Shown here: piece by piece, positions 7,817 to 15,883 of the stretch
Numbering within the stretch: position 1 is the first letter of the stretch
Layout: every line of letters begins with the position of its first letter
Source: Alphaproteobacteria bacterium
GTDB lineage: Bacteria > Pseudomonadota > Alphaproteobacteria > UBA8366
Direction of reading: 5' to 3'
Assembly: GCA_029861675.1 (NCBI GenBank)
Contig: JAOTYV010000040.1
Coordinates: 1-23,631, forward strand
DNA: 23,631 nt
Translations under genes and position numbers: made by a program
Notes under the pieces: model-generated
What the model was told of the DNA's origin: nothing
Database searches by the model: none
Seen by the model: the letters and a program-made list of their open reading frames with translations, nothing else

Positions 7817-8947
7817 TCATTCAACGATCACGAAGGTGCTCGGCGCGATGCCGTTAAAACCGGTGACCAGGGCATTGGTATAGGCGCCGGTCTGGTCGAT
7901 CTCGATCCAGTCGCCCTCGCGCACGTCATCCGGCAGGCGGAACGGCGCGGGCAGCACGTCGGTCGAATCGCATGTCGGCCCGAACACGGTGAATGCCTGC
8001 TCGACCGCCGACGGCGTGCCTTCCGCCCGGATCAGCCGCACCGGGTATTGCAGATTGCCGGTCACCGTTTCGGACAGGCTGTGATAGATACCATCGTTGA
8101 TGTAGATCGCCGACTCCTTGCGCAGCTGCACCTGCACCACGATCGAACAGCCCGACGCGACCATCGCCCGCCCCGGCTCGCACACCAACTGACACGCCTC
8201 CGGCGCCCCGATCGAAGCAAACCCGTCCCGGATGGCGGCGAAATATTCCTCAAGCGGCGGGGGCGCGTTCTCGCCGGGGTAGACGCCCGGAAAACCCCCG
8301 CCGATATCGAGAACCTCAAGCGCAACGCCAGCCTGCTCGGCAATCTTTCCGGCGACCCGAATGCCGTCGCGATACGCCGCCGGGCTGAGACACTGCGACC
8401 CCACGTGGAAGGCAAGCCCGGGCCGGCACCCAGCATTCACCGCCGCCCGCAACAAGGCGGCGGCCCCCGCCTCGTCCGCGCCGAATTTCTGCGACAGCTC
8501 ATAGCGGGCCACGCCGCCCGGCGTCGCGAAGCGCACCAGGATCGTCAGGTCCTTGGCATGGTTGGTCTCGTAGAGAATTTTTTCCAGCTCGTCCGGATGA
8601 TCGACCGCGAAGTCGCGCACCCCATAGACCGTATAGGCGGTCAGGATGGCGTCGCGGGTCTTCACCGGGTGCATGTAATGGGCGGCGGCATCGCTGCCCA
8701 ATGCCCGGACCGCCGCAATTTCCGGGATCGAGGCGGCGTCGAAATGCTCGATGCCCGCGGCGTAGAAGGTCTCCAGCACGACCGGGTGCGGGTTGCATTT
8801 GACGGCGTACAATGTCCGCCCCGGAAACGCCGTCCGGAACCGATCCGCCGCGGCGCGCAACGCCGCCGGGCGCAGGCAATAGACCGGATTGCCCGGCCGC
8901 AGAACGGACACCATTGCATCCGGTGATTTGAATCGTCGCAAGGTCAT
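7817..8947 (-). CDS. ornithine/lysine-type decarboxylase (fold type III PLP enzyme)
   Basis: This protein of about 376 residues belongs to the alanine-racemase-fold ODC/DAP-decarboxylase family. The PLP lysine is Lys50 in YAVKCNPHP. Further landmarks are the HVGSQ motif, the glycine-rich phosphate loop GGGFPGVY, and CEPGRAMVA with the pyridine-N-binding Glu. The active-site Cys326 in GPTCDSTDVL is contributed across the dimer and marks the ornithine/lysine decarboxylase branch rather than diaminopimelate decarboxylase (LysA). The expected reaction is ornithine to putrescine (or lysine to cadaverine), the entry to polyamine synthesis. I chose the ATG at 8947 because it gives the usual N-terminal length. 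A TTG at 8986 and an ATG at 8914 are alternatives, and none has a strong ribosome binding site. It is divergent from the penicillin acylase-family gene across ~200 bases. Confidence 0.9.
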   Translation of the reverse strand: MTLRRFKSPDAMVSVLRPGNPVYCLRPAALRAAADRFRTAFPGRTLYAVKCNPHPVVLETFYAAGIEHFDAASIPEIAAVRALGSDAAAHYMHPVKTRDAILTAYTVYGVRDFAVDHPDELEKILYETNHAKDLTILVRFATPGGVARYELSQKFGADEAGAAALLRAAVNAGCRPGLAFHVGSQCLSPAAYRDGIRVAGKIAEQAGVALEVLDIGGGFPGVYPGENAPPPLEEYFAAIRDGFASIGAPEACQLVCEPGRAMVASGCSIVVQVQLRKESAIYINDGIYHSLSETVTGNLQYPVRLIRAEGTPSAVEQAFTVFGPTCDSTDVLPAPFRLPDDVREGDWIEIDQTGAYTNALVTGFNGIAPSTFVIVE

Positions 8948-9076
8948 GGCGAGGCGACAATGGCACAGCGAACACTCCCCCTCCAAGCGGCAAGCGAAAT
9001 GACGCGGGATTCATCGCGGCACTGCGGGTATATTGCGCCCAGCAAACGAATGGAACGTTGCGCCATGGCCCGCAAA

Positions 9077-9099
9077 CTTCGACAAGCTCAGCATGAGGG
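9077..9099. repeat. fragment of a common intergenic repeat (GAGCTTGTCGAAG type)
   Basis: The stretch containing CTTCGACAAGCTCAGCATGA matches, from memory, the short interspersed element CCT-CA-nnCTGAGCTTGTCGAAG found between genes in many alphaproteobacteria. Only one copy is in this window, so the assignment rests on recognition alone. It lies in the divergent region (8948-9144) between the decarboxylase and the acylase. I see no further gene or clear promoter there. Confidence 0.5.
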
Positions 9100-9144
9100 C
9101 CTCACCCTATTCCTCTTCACAGAACCCATCTCCTTCGACATCCC

Positions 9145-11550
9145 GTGAAACGACGAACCCGTATATTACTGTATTGCACCGGCGGGGTGTTCGGGCTGGC
9201 CGTGCTGGCGGCGGCGCTTGTCGTTCTCTGGCTGCGCGGGTCGCTGCCGATGACCAGCGGTACGGTCGAACTCGCCGGCCTGACTGGAAAGGTCGAAATT
9301 ATCCGCGACACGGACGGGGTGCCCCATATCTTCGCCGATGCGGAAAACGATGCGATGTTCGCGCTCGGCTATGTGCATGCGCAAGACCGGCTTTGGCAGA
9401 TGGAGACCATGCGGCGCGTCGGCGCCGGGCGGCTCTCGGAGATCACCGGCCCCGAGACGCTGCGGATCGACCGGTTCGTGCGAACATTTGGGCTCTATCG
9501 TCTGGCCGAGCGTCAGGCGGCCGCGCTGACCGGAGCGGCCCGGCACCTGTCGGATGCCTACACGAAGGGCGTCAACGCTTTCCTGACCAGCCATGACGGC
9601 CCGCTGCCGCCGGAATTCTTCCTGCTCGGACACCGGCCGGAACCGTGGCGGACCGCCGACAGCGTGGTCTGGGCCCGGGTGATGGCGTTACAGCTATCGA
9701 AAAACTGGCGCACCGAATTGCTGCGGCTCCGGCTGACCAAACGGCTGACGCCGGAGCAGATCGATGATCTCTGGCCCGGCGACGGACCGGACGGGCCGGT
9801 GACCCTGCCGGCAACCGCCAACGCACCGGCGAAGGCCACCACCCTTCAGTTGGAAAAGGTATGGGCCGCCCTGCCCGATGCGCTGGCGCCGGTCGATGCA
9901 TCGAACGCTTGGGTGCTCGACGGAAGCCGAACCGCCAGCGGCAAACCGATCCTGGCGAACGATCCGCATCTCGGCTTCACCAAGCCGGTTCTCTGGTATC
10001 TCGCCCGCATCGAGACGCCGACCCTGTCGCTTACGGGCGCCACCGTGCCGGGCGTGCCACTGCTCGTGCTCGGCCACAACACCCACATCGCCTGGGGCAT
10101 GACCACGACCGGCGGCGATGTCGAGGATTTGTACCTGGAGCGCCTCGATCCGAAGGATCCGACCCGCTACCTCACGCCGGACGGCCCGCGCGCCTTCGAA
10201 ACGCGGGTCGAGCGGATCGGCGTCAAGGATCAGGAACCAGTTGAGCTGACGGTGCGGGAAACCCGGCACGGGCCGGTGATTTCCGACATTGCCGGAAGCG
10301 CCGGCGATGGGCATAGCGACACCCATGTCCTTGCCGTCGCGGCCCCGTCGCTGCGCCCCGACGACCGGACCGCCGCCGCGCTGTTCGCCATCAACCGGGC
10401 GAAGAACTGGCAGGACTTTACCGCGGCAACACGGGATTTCCATGCGCCGCAGCAGAATCTGTTCTATGCGGATACGGGTGGCGGTATCGGCATGATCACG
10501 CCCGGCCGGGTGCCGGTGCGGGCCGGCCATGACGGCGGCAGGCCCGCCAATGGTGAGGACGCGAGCCACGACTGGAACGGTTTCGTTTCGGCCGACGCCG
10601 TGCCGTCGGTGCGCAATCCGGACGCCGGATTTATCATGAACGCCAACAACCGGCTGGTCGGCGACGGCCACCCGCACCGGCTGGCCCGCGACTGGGACGC
10701 CCCCTTCCGCGCCGAGCGGTTGCTCGAAATCCTGCCGGGCGCGCGGGCCCACGCGATGGCGGACAGCGCGGCGCTGCAAATGGATATTCTGTCGCCGGCG
10801 GCCCGCCGGCTGGTCCCGTTTCTAACAAATTTCGCGCCCGAGACGGATCGCCAGAAAGCCGCACTGGCGCTGTTGCGCGCATGGGATTTCCGCATGCGGC
10901 GCGACCGGCCGGAACCGCAGATCTACGCCGCGTGGCTGCACGACATAATGCGGGCGCTCGCCGCCGATGAGCTGGGCCCCTTGTTCAAGGACTACCGCCG
11001 CCCGCGGTCGCGCTTCATCCTGAATGTCCTGCAAAATCGGCCCCGATGGTGCGACGACGTAACCACGGAACGGGCCGAGACTTGCGCGGAGACACTTCGC
11101 GCGGCGCTGGACAAGACCCTGGACCGGCTCACCGCGGATCATGGCGACGACATGGCCGGCTGGCGCTGGGGGGCGCGCCATCGTGCCTATTTCCCCAATC
11201 GTTTCTTTGCCGCCATTCCCGTGATCGGCGATCTGGCAAGCACGAAGATCGAGACCGATGGCGGCGACCACACGGTCAACCGAGGCCAGACGGTCCGGCG
11301 CGGCAACAACCGCCATTCGCACACCCATGGTGCCGGGTTGCGGGCGGTCTACGATCTCGCCGACCTCGCCAACAGCCGGTTCATGATCGGCACCGGCCAG
11401 TCCGGCAATCCGTTCTCGCCGCATTACGGCGACCTGACGGCACGCTGGCGCGACGGCAAGCACCTGACGATCGGCGGGAACCGTGATGAAGTGCGCGCGC
11501 GGGCGGCCGGTATCCTGACGCTCGTTCCGAAATTCGAATTGCGGCCGTGA
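9145..11550 (+). CDS. penicillin acylase family protein (Ntn hydrolase)
   Basis: This 801-residue member of the S45 family is a typical full-length precursor. A signal anchor follows the basic N-terminus (hydrophobic residues ~8-30), so the enzyme is exported or periplasmic. The alpha-chain motif DGVPHIFADAENDAMFALGY is followed by HAQDRLWQMETMRR. The autoproteolysis site precedes Ser253 in SNAWVLDG, which becomes the N-terminal nucleophile of the beta chain. Downstream NDPHLG, NNRLVGDGHPHR and GQSGNPFSPHYGDL are also typical of the family. Family members cleave penicillins, N-acyl-homoserine lactones or other amides; the substrate is unknown, and quorum quenching is possible but unproven. 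The start is a GTG without a clear ribosome binding site, chosen because it leads directly into the signal anchor. Threonine dehydratase follows after 57 bases. Confidence 0.92.
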   Translation: MKRRTRILLYCTGGVFGLAVLAAALVVLWLRGSLPMTSGTVELAGLTGKVEIIRDTDGVPHIFADAENDAMFALGYVHAQDRLWQMETMRRVGAGRLSEITGPETLRIDRFVRTFGLYRLAERQAAALTGAARHLSDAYTKGVNAFLTSHDGPLPPEFFLLGHRPEPWRTADSVVWARVMALQLSKNWRTELLRLRLTKRLTPEQIDDLWPGDGPDGPVTLPATANAPAKATTLQLEKVWAALPDALAPVDASNAWVLDGSRTASGKPILANDPHLGFTKPVLWYLARIETPTLSLTGATVPGVPLLVLGHNTHIAWGMTTTGGDVEDLYLERLDPKDPTRYLTPDGPRAFETRVERIGVKDQEPVELTVRETRHGPVISDIAGSAGDGHSDTHVLAVAAPSLRPDDRTAAALFAINRAKNWQDFTAATRDFHAPQQNLFYADTGGGIGMITPGRVPVRAGHDGGRPANGEDASHDWNGFVSADAVPSVRNPDAGFIMNANNRLVGDGHPHRLARDWDAPFRAERLLEILPGARAHAMADSAALQMDILSPAARRLVPFLTNFAPETDRQKAALALLRAWDFRMRRDRPEPQIYAAWLHDIMRALAADELGPLFKDYRRPRSRFILNVLQNRPRWCDDVTTERAETCAETLRAALDKTLDRLTADHGDDMAGWRWGARHRAYFPNRFFAAIPVIGDLASTKIETDGGDHTVNRGQTVRRGNNRHSHTHGAGLRAVYDLADLANSRFMIGTGQSGNPFSPHYGDLTARWRDGKHLTIGGNRDEVRARAAGILTLVPKFELRP

Positions 11551-11607
11551 GCAGGCCGGCAACTCTGGTGTAAGCTGCGCCAACGACTCCGCAGCCGGAG
11601 AACCGCC

Positions 11608-12831
11608 ATGGCCGTCTCGATCGACGAAATCCGCGCCGCCGCGAAGACCATTCAAGGCGCCGTGCCGCGCACGCCGCTCGTCGGTTCAGGCGCCTTGTCC
11701 GAAGAATTCGGCGCGGACATTCATCTCAAACTCGAGACGCTGCACTTCACCGGCTCGTTCAAGGACCGGGGCGCATTGGTCAAGCTGCGCAGCCTGTCAA
11801 AACAGGCTGCCCGCAACGGCGTAATCGCGGCGTCCGCCGGCAATCACGCCCAGGGAGTCGCCTATCACGCCAAGCGGCTCGGCATCCCGGCGACCATCGT
11901 CATGCCCGTCTCGACACCCTTCACCAAGGTCAACCGGACCGAAGCGCTCGGCGCCCGCGTCATGCTGCATGGCGATTCCGTGAGCGCCTGCGTGCCGTTC
12001 GCCCGGGAAATGATGGCGGCCGAGAACCTGACTTTCATTCATCCCTTCGACGACCCCCATATCATCGCCGGACAGGGCACCGTCGGCCTCGAAATCCTGG
12101 AAGACCTGCCCAGCGTCGATACGCTCATCGTTCCGATCGGCGGCGGCGGGCTCGCCGCCGGCATAGCAACCGCCGTGAAGGCGCTCCAACCGGGGGTCGA
12201 GATCATCGGCGTCGAGGCGGCGCTGTATCCCTCCATGGCGCAGGCTGTGCGCGGCGAAAAGGGTACGGCCGGGGGCGAAACCATCGCCGAGGGAATCGCC
12301 GTGAAAACCCCGGGCACGCTGACCGTCCCGATCGTCCGGGATCTGGTCGACGATCTTGTCTCGGCCGATGAGCTGACGCTCGAGGATGCGGTCGCGACCA
12401 TGGCGGTCACCGCCAAGCTGGTTGCCGAGGGCGCCGGCGCCGCGCCGCTCGCAGCCGTAATGGCGGCGCGGGAACGATTCGCCGGCAAGACCGTGGCCCT
12501 GGTCGTTTCCGGCGGCAATATCGATTCGCGGATGCTCGCTTCGGTGCTGATGCGCGGGCTCGTGCGGGACGGACAGATCGCGCGGCTGCGCGTCACCATC
12601 AGCGACGCGCCCGGCACGCTCGCCCGCGTCGCGCAGAATATCGGCGCGCTCGGCGGCAACATCGTCGAGATCGTGCACCAGCGGATGTTCTTCGACGTGC
12701 CGGTGAAACAGGCGGAAGCGGATATCGTGGTCGAGACGCGCGACGAAGAGCATGTCGAGGAGATCATCGCCGCCTTGACCGCCGACGGGTTTCCGACGCG
12801 GCGTCTCGGTGATACGGCGCGGACGGGCTAG
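11608..12831 (+). CDS. threonine dehydratase (threonine ammonia-lyase) with C-terminal ACT domain
   Basis: This 407-residue enzyme corresponds to the 'medium form' of threonine ammonia-lyase. The fold type II PLP domain has Lys52 in FTGSFKDRGA, the SAGNHAQG substrate loop and the phosphate-binding loop PIGGGGLAAGIA. A single ACT-type regulatory domain begins near residue 326 (RLRVTISDAPGTLARVAQN). The reaction is L-threonine to 2-oxobutanoate and ammonia, feeding isoleucine synthesis or threonine catabolism. The ACT domain implies allosteric control by an amino acid. The ATG is preceded by CCGGAG. Its stop codon lies at the edge of a palindromic intergenic element. Whether it serves biosynthesis (IlvA) or degradation (TdcB-like) cannot be decided here, so I give no symbol. 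Confidence 0.93.
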   Translation: MAVSIDEIRAAAKTIQGAVPRTPLVGSGALSEEFGADIHLKLETLHFTGSFKDRGALVKLRSLSKQAARNGVIAASAGNHAQGVAYHAKRLGIPATIVMPVSTPFTKVNRTEALGARVMLHGDSVSACVPFAREMMAAENLTFIHPFDDPHIIAGQGTVGLEILEDLPSVDTLIVPIGGGGLAAGIATAVKALQPGVEIIGVEAALYPSMAQAVRGEKGTAGGETIAEGIAVKTPGTLTVPIVRDLVDDLVSADELTLEDAVATMAVTAKLVAEGAGAAPLAAVMAARERFAGKTVALVVSGGNIDSRMLASVLMRGLVRDGQIARLRVTISDAPGTLARVAQNIGALGGNIVEIVHQRMFFDVPVKQAEADIVVETRDEEHVEEIIAALTADGFPTRRLGDTARTG

Positions 12832-12902
12832 AGCAAATCCCGAGCGAACCGAAACGGTTCGCGACGACGTATTTGCGCAAAACCAAAGAGATAGACCATC
12901 TC
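12829..12902. repeat. nested palindromic intergenic element after threonine dehydratase
   Basis: The element begins at the threonine dehydratase stop (CTAGAGCAAATCC). It contains a perfect inner hairpin GCGAACCG-AAA-CGGTTCGC (12844-12862), an outer pair GCAAAT/ATTTGC (12833-12838 and 12871-12876), and a third hairpin GAGAT/ATCTC (12888-12902). The order GAGCAAATCC, GAACCG/CGGTTC, ATTTGC, CAAAGAGATAGA resembles, from memory, an extragenic repeat family of alphaproteobacteria. It sits between convergent genes and may work as a bidirectional terminator. No second copy is in the window. Confidence 0.6.
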
Positions 12903-12937
12903 ACTTGCCTCGATTTGAACAAGAAATGGGCTAGACC

Positions 12938-14188
12938 TCAGACCGCGCGTCCCAGCCGCATCGCCGTCGCGTGGCTGCGCCACAGGATCAGCGCGACGAT
13001 CGACAGGTTCAACAGATTCCACCCGATGCCATTGAGGAAGGCCGCCTGGTACGACCCGGTCAGGTCATAAATCCAGCCCGACAGCCAGCCGCCGAGCGCC
13101 ATGCCCATGATCGTCGCCATGATGACGATGCCGACCCGCTGACCCGCCTCGTTCGCCGGGAAATATTCGCGCATGATGATCGCGTAACTCGGCACGATGC
13201 CGCCCTGGGACAATCCGAAGATCAGCGAAATGGCGTAGAGCGACGCCAAGCCGTCGACCGGCAGATAGAACAGCAACACGATGCATTGCAGCGCCGCTCC
13301 GAGCAGCAGCGTGCGCACCCCGCCGATATAGTCGGCCAGGACGCCGGACATCAGGCGGCTCACGACACCGCCCGCCAGCATCAGCGACAGCATTTCCGCG
13401 CCGCGCTCCGTGCCATAGCCGAGGTCGACGCAATACGCCACGATATGGACCTGCGGCATCGACATGGCGACGCAGCAACCGATCCCGGCGATCATCAGCA
13501 GGATCATCAGGGTGCGGCGCGAAATATCGATCGAATGCAGCGGCGCTGCCGCGGTGGCGCCATCATTGTCCGCGATCCCGTTGGGCGCCGGCCGCCGCAG
13601 CAATAGCGCAAGCGGCACCATGGTGACGACGCAAAAGATGCCGATGCCGATATAGGTCGCGCGCCAGCCATCCGATTGGATGAAGCCTTGCAAGACCGTC
13701 GGCCAGATGGCGCCCGCCAGATAGTTTCCGCTGGCGGTCGCAGCGACGGCAAACCCCCGGCGGCGGCGGAACCAGTGGGACACATTGGCGATCAACGGCC
13801 CGAAGCTGGCTGCCGTGCCGATGCCGATCAACGCGCCCTGGAAAAAGGCGATCTGCCAAACCGCCGAAGCCGACGCCGCCGAGACGAAGCCGACGCCCAG
13901 CGCCAGCGCGGCGGCGACAATCGGAATGGTGATGCCGAGCCGGTCGACGAAGCGCCCGACGATGACGTTGCCGGCCGCGAAGCCGACCATCGTCATGGTA
14001 TAGGGCAGCGACGCACTGGCCCGGTCGACGCCGAATTCCGACTGCACGAACGGCAGCACGATGACGACGGACCACATGCCGACGCTACCGATGGTGGCCA
14101 GCACGATCGACACGGCAAGACGGAACCACGCGTAAGGTCCGTCAATCAGGCTCGACGACGTGCCGGTTCCGGAAGGGTGCGCTATCAC
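12938..14188 (-). CDS. MFS transporter (monocarboxylate-porter-like)
   Basis: This polytopic protein of about 416 residues has twelve predicted membrane segments in two six-helix halves joined by a hydrophilic loop (LLLRRPAPNGIADNDGATAAAP). The A-motif between helices 2 and 3 reads GNVIVGRFVDRLG, and the second half has SGVLADYIGG, so both are recognisable MFS signatures. The N-terminal YAWFRLAVSIVLATIGSVGM is typical of the OFA/monocarboxylate-porter-like MFS proteins of proteobacteria, which transport small organic acids; the substrate is unknown. I start at the GTG at 14188, which has GGGAG 8 nt upstream. An in-frame ATG at 14218 adds ten residues but would place that ribosome binding site inside the gene. 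It probably shares a transcript with the flavin reductase 87 bases upstream. Confidence 0.9.
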   Translation of the reverse strand: MIAHPSGTGTSSSLIDGPYAWFRLAVSIVLATIGSVGMWSVVIVLPFVQSEFGVDRASASLPYTMTMVGFAAGNVIVGRFVDRLGITIPIVAAALALGVGFVSAASASAVWQIAFFQGALIGIGTAASFGPLIANVSHWFRRRRGFAVAATASGNYLAGAIWPTVLQGFIQSDGWRATYIGIGIFCVVTMVPLALLLRRPAPNGIADNDGATAAAPLHSIDISRRTLMILLMIAGIGCCVAMSMPQVHIVAYCVDLGYGTERGAEMLSLMLAGGVVSRLMSGVLADYIGGVRTLLLGAALQCIVLLFYLPVDGLASLYAISLIFGLSQGGIVPSYAIIMREYFPANEAGQRVGIVIMATIMGMALGGWLSGWIYDLTGSYQAAFLNGIGWNLLNLSIVALILWRSHATAMRLGRAV

Positions 14189-14196
14189 GCGGCAGT

Positions 14197-14201
14197 CTCC
14201 C
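14197..14201 (-). promoter_or_regulatory. ribosome binding site deciding a GTG start
   Basis: GGGAG on the minus strand lies 8 nt before the GTG at 14188. It supports that start for the MFS transporter over the ATG at 14218. Confidence 0.6.
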
Positions 14202-14275
14202 GAACGATCGGCAGCCAATCGAATGCCGGCCGGCCGACGATCGCTAGCACCGGAACCGCCCTAATTTATGTTCCA

Positions 14276-14761
14276 TCAGGAAAATTCGCCGTAGGCACCG
14301 CGGTAGAACAGCAGCGGCTCGCCGGTGGTGCAGGCGAGCCGGCGCACCCGTCCCAGGATGATGACGTGATCGCCGCCGTCATAGACCGCGTATTTGGTGC
14401 ATTCGATATTGGCGAGGCAGCCGTCGAGAATTGGACAACCGCTGGTCCAGGCCGCATGGGGCACCGCGTCGAAGCCATCGGAAGTCTTTGAAAAATGCGA
14501 GGACAGGATTTGCTGGTCGCGGGCGAGTACGTTGATCGCGAAGGCATCCGTGGCCTCGAACACCGGGAAAACCGACGCGCCCCGATCGAGGCTGAATTGA
14601 ACCAGCGGCGGGTCGAGCGACACCGAGGTGAACGAATTCGCCGTCACGCCGAAAGGCCGCCCTTCCCGGTCGAGCACGGTAACCACGGTCACGCCGGTGG
14701 CATACCGGCCACAGACTTCGCGGAAATCGGAGGGGTCAATATCGCTGGAGATCGAGTTCAT
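14276..14761 (-). CDS. flavin reductase family protein (FMN-binding, HpaC-like)
   Basis: This 161-residue protein has the split-barrel flavin reductase pattern: FREVCGRYATGVTVVTVLD at the N-terminus, FGVTANSFTSVSLDPPLV around the flavin-binding loop, FAINVLARDQQILSSHFS in the middle, and the C-terminal GDHVIILGRV. Family members (HpaC, NTA monooxygenase component B, DIM6/NTAB) use NAD(P)H to make reduced FMN or FAD for a partner monooxygenase. No monooxygenase gene is visible nearby, so the partner must be encoded elsewhere or the protein may work alone. The ATG at 14761 has only a weak ribosome binding site. It lies upstream of, and on the same strand as, the MFS transporter, and divergent from motA. 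Confidence 0.9.
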   Translation of the reverse strand: MNSISSDIDPSDFREVCGRYATGVTVVTVLDREGRPFGVTANSFTSVSLDPPLVQFSLDRGASVFPVFEATDAFAINVLARDQQILSSHFSKTSDGFDAVPHAAWTSGCPILDGCLANIECTKYAVYDGGDHVIILGRVRRLACTTGEPLLFYRGAYGEFS

Positions 14762-14988
14762 ACGGCGCCAGTTTTCTTGATTTCAGCCCTGTTGGCGGGT
14801 GCCGGGCGCGGCCCCTACCCATTGATAGCCCATGAAGATACCAGAGTGCGAGGGGGATAACCGCCACGGCGCTCCAATATTACCCCAGGACCATGCTGCA
14901 ACGCGATAGCGGCAGACTGGATTAATTCTATTTTAAGTACTTTGGCTTACCCAAAAGAACGGTAGAAAACCAAGAATGATCGGGTCGA

Positions 14989-15849
14989 ATGTTTCTCATT
15001 ATCGGAAGCCTCATCGTGACCGGCTGCGTCGTCGGCAGCTATGTCGCGCTCGGCGGAAAATTGGCCGTCCTGTGGCAGCCCTTCGAGCTCGTCATCATCG
15101 GCGGCTCGGGCGTCGGCGCCTATATTATCGCCAATCCCAAGCAAGTGCTCGGCAAATCCATGGGCGGCGTCATGTCGATTCTCAAGGGGTCGAAGTACAA
15201 GAAGGACGACTACCTTGAGTTGCTGACCCTGCAATACCAGATTTTCCGGCTGGCCAAGACCAAGGGCATGCTGGCGCTGGAGCAGCATGTGGAAAATCCA
15301 CATGAAAGCACGCTGTTCTCCGAGTTTCCCAAATTCTCGCACAATCATCACGCGCTCGAATTCCTGTGCGACTACCTGCGCCTGATGACGCTGGGGACCG
15401 ACAATCCGCACGAGTTGGAATCCTTGATGGATCTGGAGCTGGAGACCCATCACGCCGAAGAACACAAGCTGAGCCACGCGATGCAGCAACTTGCCGAATC
15501 CTTCCCGGGCCTCGGCATCGTCGCCGCGGTGCTGGGCGTCATCAAGACGATGGGCTCGATCACCGAGCCGCCGTCCGTGCTGGGCGGCCTGATCGGCGCG
15601 GCGCTGGTCGGCACCTTCCTCGGCATCCTGCTCTGCTACGGCTTCGTCGGTCCAATGGCGACCGCGCTGAAAGGCAACCAGGAAGACGAATCGCTGTATT
15701 TCGTCTGCATCAAGGCGGGGCTGCTCGCCCATCTGCAAGGCTATGCGCCGGCGGTGTCCGTAGAATTCGCGCGCAAGGTCCTGCTGAGCCATACCCGCCC
15801 GACCTTCGTCGAGCTGGAAGAAGCAACGCAGAACCTTCCGGCGGTTTAG
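14989..15849 (+). CDS. motA: flagellar motor stator protein MotA
   Basis: This 286-residue inner-membrane protein is the usual length for MotA. Two N-terminal helices (FLIIGSLIVTGCVVGSYVALGG and FELVIIGGSGVGAYII) are followed by a large cytoplasmic domain. Two C-terminal helices hold the conserved stator prolines: FPGLGIVAAVLGVIKTMGS (equivalent of E. coli Pro173) and YGFVGPMATAL (equivalent of Pro222). Cytoplasmic DYLRLM and the acidic LMDLELETHHAEE segment match the family. MotA forms the pentameric ring around a MotB dimer and conducts protons to drive flagellar rotation. The ATG at 14989 has a weak ribosome binding site. The 227-base leader (14762-14988) is AT-rich near its end, but I see no clear sigma-28 or sigma-54 promoter. 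Two motB genes follow on the same strand. Confidence 0.95.
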   Translation: MFLIIGSLIVTGCVVGSYVALGGKLAVLWQPFELVIIGGSGVGAYIIANPKQVLGKSMGGVMSILKGSKYKKDDYLELLTLQYQIFRLAKTKGMLALEQHVENPHESTLFSEFPKFSHNHHALEFLCDYLRLMTLGTDNPHELESLMDLELETHHAEEHKLSHAMQQLAESFPGLGIVAAVLGVIKTMGSITEPPSVLGGLIGAALVGTFLGILLCYGFVGPMATALKGNQEDESLYFVCIKAGLLAHLQGYAPAVSVEFARKVLLSHTRPTFVELEEATQNLPAV

Positions 15850-15883
15850 CCGCGGCATCCAGAGCCACTGCGCGTAGGACCAT

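Noticed and set aside
8960..9148. 62-codon frame in the decarboxylase-acylase gap
   Set aside because: No ribosome binding site or homology; it runs through a repeat fragment and ends within the acylase start.
14762..14988. Flagellar (sigma-28 or sigma-54) promoter before motA
   Set aside because: I found no TAAA-n15-GCCGATAA or TGGCAC-n5-TTGC match; the region is only AT-rich.
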